From NCBI RefSeq assembly GCF_001435975.1, contig NZ_AYYR01000013.1:186001-250000 (forward strand): DNA of 64,000 nt, given 5' to 3'. Shown here piece after piece: positions 1 to 9,354 of this stretch. The notes beneath the pieces were generated by a model. That model did no database searches, was not told the DNA's origin, and saw only the letters and a program-made list of their open reading frames with translations. The position numbers and the translations under genes were made by a program. Positions within the stretch are counted from its first letter, which is position 1. Every line of letters starts with the position of its first letter. This DNA comes from Secundilactobacillus collinoides DSM 20515 = JCM 1123. GTDB taxonomy: Bacteria > Bacillota > Bacilli > Lactobacillales > Lactobacillaceae.

Positions 1-2452
1 CCTTTGCTGTTGTCACATCGACACGGTCACCACTGACCATCTTGCGGTAGGTTTCGAGTTGTGCCCTGACCGATGCGGTCTGCTGGTTGTACGCCTGTAT
101 CTGTTGGCGTTTGTCAGGAATGGTTGACACTTGGGCAATTAGTGCTTTGAACTGGTCCCAGTCTGCCTGACCTTCGAAATGTGTTTTCAAGTCGGTTGTC
201 AGCTGATTGTTCAAATCAGTGACCTGAGTGGCTAACTCGGTTTGCCTAGCGGTTAACACATCTAATTTTGAGACTGATGCTGCCAACGCGCTCTGGGTGG
301 CGACTAAGCTCTTTTGGTTATCTGACTGTTGCTGATTGAAATCGGCAATGGCCTGTTTGAGGGCTTTCAAATGGGCATCAAGACTTGCCAGATCCTTAAA
401 ATCGGCCGGTAACTGGGCCTGTGCATCCGTCAGCTGAACGGTCACGGTCTGCACCCGCTGCTGGGCTTCATTGAAACCAGTTTGTTGCGTTGACATTCTC
501 TTAGTCAACTCGGCCTGTTGTTCAGTCAACTGGGTGACTTGAACAGCCGCTCTTTCACTTTCTGCGACCTGTTGTTGAATGTTTGTCATCTGCTCAGCCA
601 CTGTCTTAGCCATGGCCTGTAATGAGTCCAGACAACCGACCAAGTCTAAACCGGTTTTGATCGATAACCAATCCAGATCAGCCAACTCATTCTGAAACGC
701 AGTAACAGCGTTGTTTTGAGCGGTTTGTTGCGTGCGCAAATTTTGTGTTAACTGATCAATTTCAGTTTCTAATTTGGTAAAGCGTTGTCGTTGCATCGTC
801 ACGTTCTTATCAGCCGTCGTGAGCGCGGCCTTAGTGATGGTTTTGCCTTCAACGGCAAGGGCCGGGCTTGGGTGGTCAACACTGCCACAGATCGGACAAG
901 GGGTACCAGGTTTCAACTGTTGGGCTAACTCTGCGATATGGTTAGCTAACCGTTGATTTTCTAAGTCGTCCTTTTGCGCTTCGGCACTTGAAACGGCTGC
1001 CTGTGATTCCGGCAGCTGAGTTTGTTTTGCCGTCACCTGCTGATTACTGATTGTCAGCTGCTCGGCTGCCTGCTGCAATGCGTGCCCCTGCCGCGTGTAG
1101 CCGGCCAGTTTGTCTTGTTGCTGCTTCAGGGTGGCTTCCTGCAGCTTTAGCGGAGCGGCCTGATCCGCCACTGATTGCTGCTTGACGAGGTTATCACTGA
1201 CGGTCTGTTGCTGGGTCGTTATCGTTGTCAGTGCCTTTTGAGCCTGAGTCGCCGCGACCTTTGCCTGCGTTAAAGTTGCGGTGAGCTGTGCCACTTTCTC
1301 AAACGAGGGGCGTTGTTGTTCCAACAGCGGCACCTGTTGTTGTTTAGCTGCGTATGTCGGGGCTTGTTTCTGCAGTTCTGCCTGGGTTGTTTTCAGCGCC
1401 TGCAGATCCGTTTCAGTCTTCGCCTTATTTGTTCGCTCAGCGATAATATTTTGGGCGGTCTGTTGGTGACTAGCTGTGGCCTGCTGCAGCGTATCGTATT
1501 TGGGCTTTAACGTTTGGACCCAGGTTAAGGTCGCAATCGTTTTCTGAAGTGTCGCCATTGCGGGTGCCTGACTATCAAGTTGCGTCTGTTGCGCCTCAAG
1601 TTTAGCAAGTTCATCCAGCTGTTGATTGTGCTTGACGCCTTGCTCGATGGTCGTTTGCTGTTTTTGAACAGCCGCCCGTTGCTTGTTCAACGCATCGCGC
1701 TGCTGGTGACCGGTTGCTTCCGTTTGTGTTTGCTGGTCCTTTAGCAAAGCAACCTGCGATTCAACGCCTAAGTCGGCGAGATCAGCCGGTTTTTCGAGCC
1801 ACTGAATGCCCTTTAAATTATCGGTAATCGTGCTCTTCCAGCCGCGGCTCTTCGAATTGGCTTCCCGCAACTGGTCCTTGATCTGTTCACCCCAGTTTTG
1901 ATACAGCTGCGTTTTAAATAATTTTCGCAGGACACTTTCTTTGCCCTCACTGTCTGAAATTAAGAAGCGGCGGAAATCTCCCTGCGGCAACAGAACAATT
2001 TGTGAAAACTGGTCCCGGTTGATCTGCAGGAGTTGTTCCAATTCAATGTTGATCTCCTTAAGCTTGGTGGTGTCTTCAACCTTGTTAGCGTTGTCAAACA
2101 CTTTTAGCTGGGCCGAGGCCGCGTATGTTTTGTCGCCGGTGCCCCGTTTTTTTGCCAGTGTCTGCTTAGGCTGGCGGGTAATCTCATATTGTTTGCCTTG
2201 GTGATCAAACAACAGCGTGACTTCCGTCGGTTCGGTATCCACTGCGAAGTCTGACTGCAAGCTGTTTGCCGGTCGATCCGAGGTCACACTTTCACCATAT
2301 AGCGCAAACGTCAGCGCTTCGAAAATGGTCGTTTTGCCACTTCCAGTCTGCCCGGAGATCAAGAAAACCGGCACTTGGTCTAATTTTTGAAAGTCGATAA
2401 CCTCACTTTCGTAGGGGCCAAAATTTTTAAGGGTTAACTTTAACGGCTTCAT
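1..2452 (-). CDS. sbcC: SbcC, nuclease/ATPase subunit (3' end outside window)
   Basis: SMC-like ATPase subunit of the SbcCD nuclease, which opens and trims hairpin and palindromic DNA. About 817 residues lie in the window. The N-terminus has the Walker A motif GQTGSGKT near residue 36, then a long Gln-rich coiled coil, and the zinc hook CPIC at about residues 519-522 (bases 887-898). The C-terminal ATPase half with Walker B lies beyond base 1. The ATG at 2450-2452 overlaps the sbcD stop in ATGA, so the two are translationally coupled. I read the start and several internal stretches in frame, not every codon. The partner gene and the hook make the assignment safe. Confidence 0.95.
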   Translation of the reverse strand, partial: MKPLKLTLKNFGPYESEVIDFQKLDQVPVFLISGQTGSGKTTIFEALTFALYGESVTSDRPANSLQSDFAVDTEPTEVTLLFDHQGKQYEITRQPKQTLAKKRGTGDKTYAASAQLKVFDNANKVEDTTKLKEINIELEQLLQINRDQFSQIVLLPQGDFRRFLISDSEGKESVLRKLFKTQLYQNWGEQIKDQLREANSKSRGWKSTITDNLKGIQWLEKPADLADLGVESQVALLKDQQTQTEATGHQQRDALNKQRAAVQKQQTTIEQGVKHNQQLDELAKLEAQQTQLDSQAPAMATLQKTIATLTWVQTLKPKYDTLQQATASHQQTAQNIIAERTNKAKTETDLQALKTTQAELQKQAPTYAAKQQQVPLLEQQRPSFEKVAQLTATLTQAKVAATQAQKALTTITTQQQTVSDNLVKQQSVADQAAPLKLQEATLKQQQDKLAGYTRQGHALQQAAEQLTISNQQVTAKQTQLPESQAAVSSAEAQKDDLENQRLANHIAELAQQLKPGTPCPICGSVDHPSPALAVEGKTITKAALTTADKNVTMQRQRFTKLETEIDQLTQNLRTQQTAQNNAVTAFQNELADLDWLSIKTGLDLVGCLDSLQAMAKTVAEQMTNIQQQVAESERAAVQVTQLTEQQAELTKRMSTQQTGFNEAQQRVQTVTVQLTDAQAQLPADFKDLASLDAHLKALKQAIADFNQQQSDNQKSLVATQSALAASVSKLDVLTARQTELATQVTDLNNQLTTDLKTHFEGQADWDQFKALIAQVSTIPDKRQQIQAYNQQTASVRAQLETYRKMVSGDRVDVTTAK

Positions 2453-3573
2453 GACTGGACCTCCTTGTTTGCCTTCTTCAACGCCTCTTCCGCCCATTTT
2501 TTCTGCTGGTCGCTAAGGTCGTCCTTCGCCACCAGTTCGTAAAACTGGTCCAGCAGCGCCATCGGGTCCTGGTGCTTCACGTTGATCGCACTTGGACGCA
2601 ACGAGGCCTGGTAGCCCTTTTCACGTGCCAGGGTGATGATGTTTGGATAGATGTCGCGTAACCGTGCCAGGACGTTTGGAATCGGCTTGGTGTCGGTGAG
2701 CGTGATGCCGAAATAGTTGTCGCGGTCGAGGTCGTCATAGAAAACGGGATCGATCAAGGTCTCAAACGCTTCGTGTAACTGTTGCACATCGCGCAACGGT
2801 GTCAGTGGTTTGAATTCGCGCGTCATGGTTTCCGTATCGAGGATGTACACGCCCTTCTCCTGATTTGCTTCAGACAGGGAGAATTTCACTGGCGAGCCAC
2901 TGTAGCTGGCGTTGTCAGCCTGCAGGGCTTGCCGCCCATGCAGGTGACCCAGTGCGACGTAATCGAAATCCTGTAACGTTGATAAGGGAACCGAAGCGAG
3001 TCCGCCCACCGTCAATTGCGTTTCAGAATCTGTGGTTGCACTGCCGGAAACGAAGAAGTGCGCTTCCAAAATGTGTTTTTTATCAGGGTCAAACAACGTT
3101 TTCATCTTCTCGACCGCTCTCGCAACCGCTTGGTCCAAATGAACGATGGTGTCATCGTCAAAATATTGGGCGGCCGCGAAGGGTTCGAAGTATGGCAACA
3201 GGAAAATTTGGGTGTTGCCCACGGTGATTGGGTCAAACGCCTCCTTGATGTCGGTCGCCATGTAAAAATCGGTTGCCCGGAACCACTGGGCACCCGTGGA
3301 TAAACGAATGGCGCTGTCGTGGTTGCCAGAGATGGCGTAGATTGGAATCTGGTCAGTGAGATTCAACTGCTCGATCATCTTGTTCAGCTGGCCAACGGAC
3401 TCTTCTGACGGCATGCCCCGGTCGTAAAGGTCGCCGGCTAATAAAATACCATCCACTTGTTCGTTTGTAGCAATCGTTTCAATTTGGTTAAAGGCATCGG
3501 CCTGACTATCAGTCAGGTCAAACCCGTGCAGGCGCCGGCCAATGTGCCAATCGGCTGTATGTAAAAAACGCAT
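2449..3573 (-). CDS. sbcD: SbcD, Mre11-like nuclease subunit
   Basis: Mn-dependent phosphoesterase subunit of SbcCD. The 374-residue protein shows the calcineurin-like motifs in order: ADWHIG (residues 7-12), GDLYDRG (about 47-53), GNHD (about 83-86) and GHLHG (about 209-213). The length is typical for bacterial SbcD. The ATG at 3573 follows an AGAGGG ribosome binding site. It is the first gene of a two-gene unit with sbcC and shares a 4-nt overlap with it. Role in hairpin DNA processing is from the family; nothing here is unusual. Confidence 0.96.
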   Translation of the reverse strand: MRFLHTADWHIGRRLHGFDLTDSQADAFNQIETIATNEQVDGILLAGDLYDRGMPSEESVGQLNKMIEQLNLTDQIPIYAISGNHDSAIRLSTGAQWFRATDFYMATDIKEAFDPITVGNTQIFLLPYFEPFAAAQYFDDDTIVHLDQAVARAVEKMKTLFDPDKKHILEAHFFVSGSATTDSETQLTVGGLASVPLSTLQDFDYVALGHLHGRQALQADNASYSGSPVKFSLSEANQEKGVYILDTETMTREFKPLTPLRDVQQLHEAFETLIDPVFYDDLDRDNYFGITLTDTKPIPNVLARLRDIYPNIITLAREKGYQASLRPSAINVKHQDPMALLDQFYELVAKDDLSDQQKKWAEEALKKANKEVQS

Positions 3574-3897
3574 GGTAAACCCTCTTTTCTGAATTTTGGT
3601 TGGTTACTAGGAACTACGTAAAACTATCCCTACTAGTTTACCATTTCGGAAATTTTTTCAGAAGTTTTCCAGACGTTTTATTGGCGTTTTATTTTAAGTA
3701 CAATAGAAAATCGTCATCACCCTGGGCGGTGCCCACTCGATGGGTAGCGATGAAGGATGTTGTCATATGCCGGATGACTGCCCATTTCGACATTCAACGT
3801 TGTATCAGAATGCCTCTGTTAAGTAATCGTTCGACATCCGCATCTCTTCATCAATAGGCATTTTTACAATAAAAGAGTCAATTTGACCACGATTAGA
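3574..3897. other. intergenic region, sbcD / hypothetical gene
   Basis: 324 bp without a convincing gene. An 85-codon forward frame at 3600-3857 has no ribosome binding site and a low-information composition, so I treat it as chance. A weak reverse promoter-like pair for sbcDC (TTGTAC, 17 bp, TAAAAC) can be read around 3675-3705. Confidence 0.4.
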
Positions 3898-4320
3898 CTA
3901 TTCAGGATGATAGTGGCTAATGACGGTTTCATAATGGCGAATCAAGGCATTCACATGATGTTCAAACTGCAGCATAAATGCCTTTTTGTCGGCATCAAGC
4001 GCGGTGTCGGGCGCAAGCAGCTGATTGTCACCAGTTAGCAGGAACTGATTCAAAAAATCGTTACTTTCCCGAATAAACCCCTGCAGCGGCGCTACAAACC
4101 CGCCACCGGACACTTGGTAGCTGTTAATGAGCTTATTGCCGTGGGTTTCAATCGTATCTTTAAATGATTTTAAATCCGCAACTGTGAGCGTCTCCGGCAA
4201 CCGTGAACTCTGGCCTAAAATATAGTCCCAGTAAGCAGAGAGTGTTTTTTTTGCGGCCGATTTACTGCCACCGCTGTGGTGGGTTGCCCCGCCAAAATCA
4301 AAGTGTTTTTGTAATGCCAT
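3898..4320 (-). CDS. hypothetical protein, 140 aa
   Basis: I do not recognise a family. The protein starts MALQKHFDFGGATHHSGG and is predicted soluble, mostly helical, without signal peptide or membrane segment. A His-rich N-terminus and the C-terminal run VISHYHPE are visible but no catalytic motif. It lies 9 bp downstream of the LysR gene, whose stop is at 4330, and on the same strand, so the two are probably cotranscribed. That context hints at a role linked to the regulator, but this is only inference. Confidence 0.7.
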   Translation of the reverse strand: MALQKHFDFGGATHHSGGSKSAAKKTLSAYWDYILGQSSRLPETLTVADLKSFKDTIETHGNKLINSYQVSGGGFVAPLQGFIRESNDFLNQFLLTGDNQLLAPDTALDADKKAFMLQFEHHVNALIRHYETVISHYHPE

Positions 4321-4329
4321 GGCGATGTC

Positions 4330-5316
4330 TCACTTTCTTTGTTTAGTTTTGGTTTGTTGAGTCTTTCTGGCTTTTGACCGGCCGGGGTTGATCGTAGCGC
4401 GCCGAGCAGAACCCAGTGTTAGCACGCGCTTGCTAGTCGCTTGAATTTGCGTCCGTGTCGCTTCAATCGTTTTCATGCGGGCTTGTGCCTTGCGTGAAAC
4501 GAGGTAGAAGTGGCGGTGCTGCGTCGGCGTTAAGGCCAACAGCGCGGTGTTCGTCAACTGTTTGGGAATCGTGATGCCCGGCAGCACACCGATACCCATA
4601 TTATAGGTCACCGCCTGCCGAATTGCGCCGTAGTCTTGAAAGGTCGCGATCCGATGCGGCTGATAGCCTGCCTCCTGGCACAGCCGCCAAACCTTGTCGC
4701 TGAGGTAGGCGCCGTCTGGTTCCATCGCCCAGTCCTGGTCGCGCAGGTCATTAATGCTGACACTGGTTTGGCCGGCCAATTGATTGTGTGTGTTGACCAG
4801 TACCTTGAGCTCATCAGTGCCCAACTCAACGGCAGTCAAATCGTCTGGCAGCGGCATCATGTCACCAATGTAGGCCACGATGGCCAGGTCGATCTGGTGT
4901 GCACTCAGCGCGGTTAAACTGGCTGGGGGCTCGAGTTCTGCCAGGCGGAAATCGACCTCCGGATACTGTTGATTGACCGCAGCCGCTGCCGGCACAACTA
5001 GCGCCTGTAACGCACTGGAAAAAGCGCCGATGCGGACAATCCCCTCGTAGTTGGAATCGGCACCGGTCAGCGAGGCTTCAACTGCTTCCAGGTCATCGAT
5101 AATTGGCCGAACCTGGGCAATCAATTCCTTGGCCGTTGCCGTCAGTTCAACGTTGCGGCCAACCTTTTCCAATAAAGTGGTGTTCGTGTCTTTTTCAAGC
5201 TGTTTTAGCTGGGCAGACACCGCCGACTGGGTGATCGCCATCACTTCGGAAACACGTTTCATCGTTTTGAGTGTATCGAACTGAATCAAAATTTTAAGCC
5301 GCCAAATATCCAGCAT
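4330..5316 (-). CDS. LysR-family transcriptional regulator
   Basis: 328-residue LysR-type regulator: N-terminal winged HTH with the typical segment AITQSAVSAQLKQLEKD, then a periplasmic-binding-like effector domain. It ends in a Lys/Arg/Gln-rich tail of about 25 residues that is not usual in the family. I chose the ATG at 5316 (MLDIW) rather than the ATG 21 bp upstream because GGGAGGTG sits just before it and inside the longer version. It is divergent from D-serine dehydratase, about 200 bp apart, so it is the likely regulator of that gene, perhaps with D-serine as effector (inference). Confidence 0.88.
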   Translation of the reverse strand: MLDIWRLKILIQFDTLKTMKRVSEVMAITQSAVSAQLKQLEKDTNTTLLEKVGRNVELTATAKELIAQVRPIIDDLEAVEASLTGADSNYEGIVRIGAFSSALQALVVPAAAAVNQQYPEVDFRLAELEPPASLTALSAHQIDLAIVAYIGDMMPLPDDLTAVELGTDELKVLVNTHNQLAGQTSVSINDLRDQDWAMEPDGAYLSDKVWRLCQEAGYQPHRIATFQDYGAIRQAVTYNMGIGVLPGITIPKQLTNTALLALTPTQHRHFYLVSRKAQARMKTIEATRTQIQATSKRVLTLGSARRATINPGRSKARKTQQTKTKQRK

Positions 5317-5514
5317 GGCTGCACCTCCCGTCATCATGTCTGCTGATTGGTTGGTTTATCACAGTGACATCGAAATGATAAGTCAATCAGAACCAAACTT
5401 ATACTCAATAAATTCTTGATTTTTTTAGGAAAACACTTAAGTTAATATGAAGTATACGCTGATGACGGGGGTTGGGTCAATCACCCTGTCCAGCACCTTG
5501 GAGGCACTATTAAT
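5317..5514. promoter_or_regulatory. divergent promoter region, LysR / dsdA
   Basis: About 200 bp between the two divergent starts. It is AT-rich around 5395-5455 (TTGATT near 5416 and an AATATGA run near 5446). A LysR-type T-N11-A operator would be expected here, but I cannot single one out. The dsdA ribosome binding site is TTGGAGGC near 5497-5504. Confidence 0.5.
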
Positions 5515-6843
5515 ATGACAGAAAACATTGAACAATTAATCCATAAATTCCCACTATTAAACAATATGCGTCAGTACGAGCCAATCGACTGGATCAACCC
5601 AGAATTTGGCGAAAAGGCTGAAATTCCCTTTACTCAAGCCGAAGTCTTTGACGTTGCGGCCCGTTTCAAACGGTTTGCACCCTATCTGGCCACCGCGTTT
5701 CCTGAAACCCAGAAAACCAACGGTCAGTTGATCTCGCCACTGATCAAGATCGATAAGATGCAGTCTCGTTTGGCCGGTTTAAACGATGCTGAGATTCCTG
5801 GCAACGTCTACCTGAAGGCTGACAGTATGCTCCCCATCTCTGGTTCCATCAAGTCACGGGGTGGCATCTACGAAGTTCTGAAGTTTGCTGAACACGTCGC
5901 AACCACTGAAACCAACCTCACCTACTCTGATGATTATGCGATCTTGGCCACCCCTGAATACCACAAACTGTTTGCCGATTACGGTATCATGGTCGGCTCA
6001 ACCGGTAACTTAGGGTTAAGCATCGGTATGGCCGCTGCCAGCTTTGGTTTTAAGACCACTGTGCACATGTCGGTTGACGCACGTCAGTGGAAGAAGGACA
6101 TGCTGCGGGCAAACGGCGTGACCGTTGTTGAACATAACGACAGCGTCTCAGTTGCCATCGCCCAAGGACGGGAAGAAGCGGCTAAGGATCCGCACACCTA
6201 CTTCATTGATGACGAAGGCTCAAAGGACCTGTTCCTCGGTTATTCAGCAGCTGGGATCGAAATTCAAAAACAACTCGCTGATGACGGCATCTTTCCAGAC
6301 GCCGACCACCCGGTTTTCGTCTACCTTCCAGCCGGTGTCGGCGGCAGTCCAAGCGGCGTTAGCTTTGGCTTGCAAATGATGATGCCAGAGGGGATCTATC
6401 CCGTTTTCGCCGAGCCGACCCACGTGCCATCCGTTACCATGGGCATGATGACCCACTTGTACGATAAGATTGCCGTGACGGATCTGGGCATCGACGGCAA
6501 GACCCTGGCAGACGGGTTAGCTGTTCCCCGCTCATCAAAGATTGCCGGCCGTGTAATGCGGACCCTGTTATACGGTGCCCACACCTTCAGCGATGATGAC
6601 ATCTACCGGTACCTTGCCATGTTGGCAGATACCCAGGATATTTACGTTGAACCATCCGCAGCTGCTGGCTTTACCGCCATCGTACCAACCGTTAACGGAT
6701 TTAAAAACAAGGCAGCGTTGAAGAACGCCACCCACGTTGTTTGGGCCACCGGCGGAAAACTGGTCCCCGATGATGAAATGCAGAAATACTATGATAAAGG
6801 CCGGGAATTACTGGACGAACCGCAACAGATTCTCGCCCGGTAG
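5515..6843 (+). CDS. dsdA: D-serine ammonia-lyase (D-serine dehydratase)
   Basis: PLP enzyme converting D-serine to pyruvate and ammonia, so it detoxifies or uses D-serine. The 442-residue length matches DsdA. The PLP lysine is K113 in SGSIKSRGG, and the phosphate-binding loop is GSTGNLGLS (residues 161-169). A Gly-rich cofactor segment AGVGGSPSG lies near residue 275. The ATG at 5515 follows a good TTGGAGGC site. It is monocistronic: a terminator follows at 6869, and the LysR gene is divergent upstream. Confidence 0.96.
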   Translation: MTENIEQLIHKFPLLNNMRQYEPIDWINPEFGEKAEIPFTQAEVFDVAARFKRFAPYLATAFPETQKTNGQLISPLIKIDKMQSRLAGLNDAEIPGNVYLKADSMLPISGSIKSRGGIYEVLKFAEHVATTETNLTYSDDYAILATPEYHKLFADYGIMVGSTGNLGLSIGMAAASFGFKTTVHMSVDARQWKKDMLRANGVTVVEHNDSVSVAIAQGREEAAKDPHTYFIDDEGSKDLFLGYSAAGIEIQKQLADDGIFPDADHPVFVYLPAGVGGSPSGVSFGLQMMMPEGIYPVFAEPTHVPSVTMGMMTHLYDKIAVTDLGIDGKTLADGLAVPRSSKIAGRVMRTLLYGAHTFSDDDIYRYLAMLADTQDIYVEPSAAAGFTAIVPTVNGFKNKAALKNATHVVWATGGKLVPDDEMQKYYDKGRELLDEPQQILAR

Positions 6844-6868
6844 ACACTTCGCTTAATATCGAAACGAT

Positions 6869-6905
6869 AAAAGAGACTGGAAGAGACACTTTCCGGTCTC
6901 TTTTT
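6869..6905 (+). terminator. intrinsic terminator after dsdA
   Basis: Stem GAGACTGGAA / TTCCGGTCTC with one G-U pair, extended by AAAA/TTTT, followed by a T-run. It lies 26 bp after the dsdA stop. Confidence 0.85.
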
Positions 6906-7220
6906 GAGTATGTGCGCTGTAAGAGTGGTCACTGGTTCCCCTCCCGGCATAATTTCCGAACAATGCTCTTCAAAAATTGGACTGACGGTAAGGTTTAGCT
7001 TAAACTATTAGTAAGCATTGTATTTTATCATTGGCAGTATGACGACCGAAACAAATCGCACAATGACAACATTGAGACTGAAAAAGGTCGTTTTTCTTGA
7101 CTTAAAGTGGACTTTAAGTTCTATACTGTTTTTACTTGCTGAAAATGTCAGCAAGGACGATGTTTTTACAGAGAGGAAGTTAGTTTAGACCGATTGCCTG
7201 TGTAATCTGTCCATCATATA
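6906..7220 (+). other. intergenic region and 5' leader of the DUF3737 gene
   Basis: 315 bp. It holds the MerR-type promoter at 7097-7127. A short hairpin follows at 7135-7155 (CTTGCTGA, 5-nt loop, TCAGCAAG), at the expected transcript 5' end. A ribosome-binding-site-like GAGAGGAAG at 7170-7178 has no start codon behind it. No gene seen before 7097. Confidence 0.6.
7097..7127 (+). promoter_or_regulatory. MerR-type promoter with operator in the spacer
   Basis: -35 TTGACT (7097-7102) and -10 TATACT (7122-7127) are separated by 19 bp, too long for normal recognition. The spacer carries a perfect dyad, ACTTAAAGT-GG-ACTTTAAGT (7100-7119). A 19-bp spacer with a centred dyad is the hallmark of MerR-family activation, and the sequence resembles operators of the AdhR/NmlR branch. 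No merR gene lies in the window near it. Confidence 0.8.
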
Positions 7221-8093
7221 GTGAAAAAAATAACAACTGAAATTAACCAACAAATTTTAACCGGTGAACGGGCACTCTTTCAAGCCCACGACACCCACAT
7301 TACAAATAGTACCTTCCGGGATGACGAATCGCCGCTGAAGCACGGCAGCAACCTCGCCATCGACCACACGCTGTTCAAGTGGAAATACCCGCTCTGGTAT
7401 GCCAACGACATCACCGTCAGCGACAGTGCACTCCAACAGGGCGCTCACGCCGGTATTTGGTACACCCACCATCTCGCCATGCGTGATACCATGGTGTTGG
7501 ACACCAAGACTTTCCGCCACGCCACCGACCTGGATATCAGCAACGTGACCTTCAGTGACGCCGGCGAAACGCTTTGGTGGTGTGCTGACGTCAAACTGGA
7601 TCACGTTACCGCGACCGGGGATTACTTCGGCAAGAACTGTGAAAACGTAGTGGTCGATCATCTTAACCTGACTGGCAACTACGCATTCGACGGGTCGAAA
7701 AATGTTGAGGTTCACAACTCAACGTTTATGACGCACGACGCGTTTTGGAACTGCGACAACGTGACCGTTTACGATTCTACGCTAATCGGTGAATACCTCG
7801 CCTGGAATGCCAAAAATATCACGTTCGTGAACTGCTGGATCGAAAGTGACCAGGGGTTGTGTTACGTGGACCATTTGACACTGAAAGACTGCAGTATGAT
7901 CAACTCCGACCTCGTGTTTGAATACTGTTCCGACGTGGACGCAACGATCACCACGGCCATCGACAGCGTCAAGAACCCAATCAACGGCCGCATTAGTGCC
8001 CCAGCCATCGGTCAGGTGATCTTCGACGACCCGCAGATTGACCGTCAGCGCACAGACATTCAAATAAGGAAGGATCAACAACATGCCGTATGA
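7221..8093 (+). CDS. DUF3737 family protein (right-handed beta-helix)
   Basis: 290-residue member of DUF3737, common in lactobacilli and of unknown biochemical function. The sequence is a repeat-rich ladder (ITNSTF, ITVSDS, LDISNVTF, VEVHNSTF, VTVYDSTL) typical of a pectate-lyase-like beta-helix. No signal peptide, so it is cytoplasmic. The start is a GTG without a convincing ribosome binding site; an in-frame TAA at 7203 blocks any longer version. It overlaps the next gene by 11 bp and forms an operon with the C-S lyase under the MerR-type promoter. Confidence 0.85.
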   Translation: MKKITTEINQQILTGERALFQAHDTHITNSTFRDDESPLKHGSNLAIDHTLFKWKYPLWYANDITVSDSALQQGAHAGIWYTHHLAMRDTMVLDTKTFRHATDLDISNVTFSDAGETLWWCADVKLDHVTATGDYFGKNCENVVVDHLNLTGNYAFDGSKNVEVHNSTFMTHDAFWNCDNVTVYDSTLIGEYLAWNAKNITFVNCWIESDQGLCYVDHLTLKDCSMINSDLVFEYCSDVDATITTAIDSVKNPINGRISAPAIGQVIFDDPQIDRQRTDIQIRKDQQHAV

Positions 8094-9246
8094 TTTTGAA
8101 TCACCCGTTGACCGCCGCAACACGAATTCCGTGAAGTGGGATGTAAAACCAAACGAACTGCCGCTCAGCATTGCGGACATGGACTTTCGAACTGCGCCAG
8201 AGATTGTGACCGCCATTCAGACCCGCGCTCAAACGGGCATCTTCGGGTACGAAGAAGTGCCGCAATCATATTTTGAGGCCGTGGCCCACTGGTATCGCGA
8301 CCAGCACGATTGGCAGCCGAAACCGGAATGGATGCTGTTTGCGACCGGTGTCGTTCCCACCATCTCCTCAGCGGTACGCCGTTTGAGTCAAATCGGGGAT
8401 AACGTTTTAATTCAATCGCCAGTCTACAACATCTTCTACAACTCAATTTTAAATAATGGCCGCCACGTGTTATCAAGCGACCTCGTGTACACTGATGGCC
8501 AGTACGATGTTGACTGGGCCGATTTGGAAACCAAAATGGCTGAACCGCTGACTTCGTTGATGATTTTTTGTAACCCGCACAACCCGACTGGCCATATTTG
8601 GTCAGCGGATGAGTTGGCGCGTGTCGGGGCGCTGGCGGCTAAACATCACGTGATCGTGATTGCCGATGAGATCCACGGTGACATCACAGATACCGGGTAC
8701 AGCTATGTGCCCTTTGCCTCCGTCAATGACGTGAACGCGCAGAACAGTGTGACCTGTGTGTCGCCCAGCAAGACGTTTAACGTGGCTGCCCTGCACGCTG
8801 CCACGGTTATTGTGCCAAACGCCAACTTGCGAGCCGTGGTAAACCGCGGTCTGAACAGCGATGAATTAGCCGAACCCAACTCGTTTGCGATTCCGGTAAG
8901 CATCGCAGCCTATGGCCAAGGTGCTCAGTGGGTCGCTGAATTACGCCAAGTGATCACTGCGCACAAAAAGCAATTAACTGAATTCGTTGCGACAGAACTG
9001 CCTCAGGTTCACGTCATCACCGGCCACGCCACCTACCTGATGTGGCTGGATGTCAGTGCTGTGACGGCGGATGCCGCTGAATTGGCCGTTTTTTTGCAGC
9101 AACAAACCGGCCTGATCATCGCCGATGGGAACGCCTACGGGCCAAACGGCAAGACCTTTATTCGAATCAGTGTCGCCTGCCCGACTGCGGAGTTAACTGA
9201 CGGGTTGACCCGCTTGAAGAACGGAATCACCGCATTTCAAAAATAG
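8083..9246 (+). CDS. patB: MalY/PatB family cystathionine beta-lyase-like aminotransferase
   Basis: PLP-dependent C-S lyase of fold type I, 387 residues. Visible motifs are NPHNPTGH (164-171), DEIHGD (195-200) and the PLP lysine K230 in SPSKTFNVA. The MalY/PatB branch cleaves cystathionine or cysteine conjugates to thiol, pyruvate and ammonia. The ATG at 8083 follows AAGGAAGG and overlaps the DUF3737 stop, so translation is coupled. The MerR-type promoter upstream suggests induction by a small toxic or thiol-reactive compound (inference). The symbol is by family only. Confidence 0.88.
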   Translation: MPYDFESPVDRRNTNSVKWDVKPNELPLSIADMDFRTAPEIVTAIQTRAQTGIFGYEEVPQSYFEAVAHWYRDQHDWQPKPEWMLFATGVVPTISSAVRRLSQIGDNVLIQSPVYNIFYNSILNNGRHVLSSDLVYTDGQYDVDWADLETKMAEPLTSLMIFCNPHNPTGHIWSADELARVGALAAKHHVIVIADEIHGDITDTGYSYVPFASVNDVNAQNSVTCVSPSKTFNVAALHAATVIVPNANLRAVVNRGLNSDELAEPNSFAIPVSIAAYGQGAQWVAELRQVITAHKKQLTEFVATELPQVHVITGHATYLMWLDVSAVTADAAELAVFLQQQTGLIIADGNAYGPNGKTFIRISVACPTAELTDGLTRLKNGITAFQK

Positions 9247-9354
9247 TATTTTGTACCTTTGAACAGGCGTTTCATAACCGGCATTGTGTCGAGAATGAAA
9301 CACCTGTTTTTTCATCCACCTATGCTATACTGTTGGCAAAAGGATGTGACCATT

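Noticed and set aside
3600-3857. 85-codon forward frame between sbcD and the hypothetical gene
   Set aside because: No ribosome binding site, no recognisable domain, in a short spacer.
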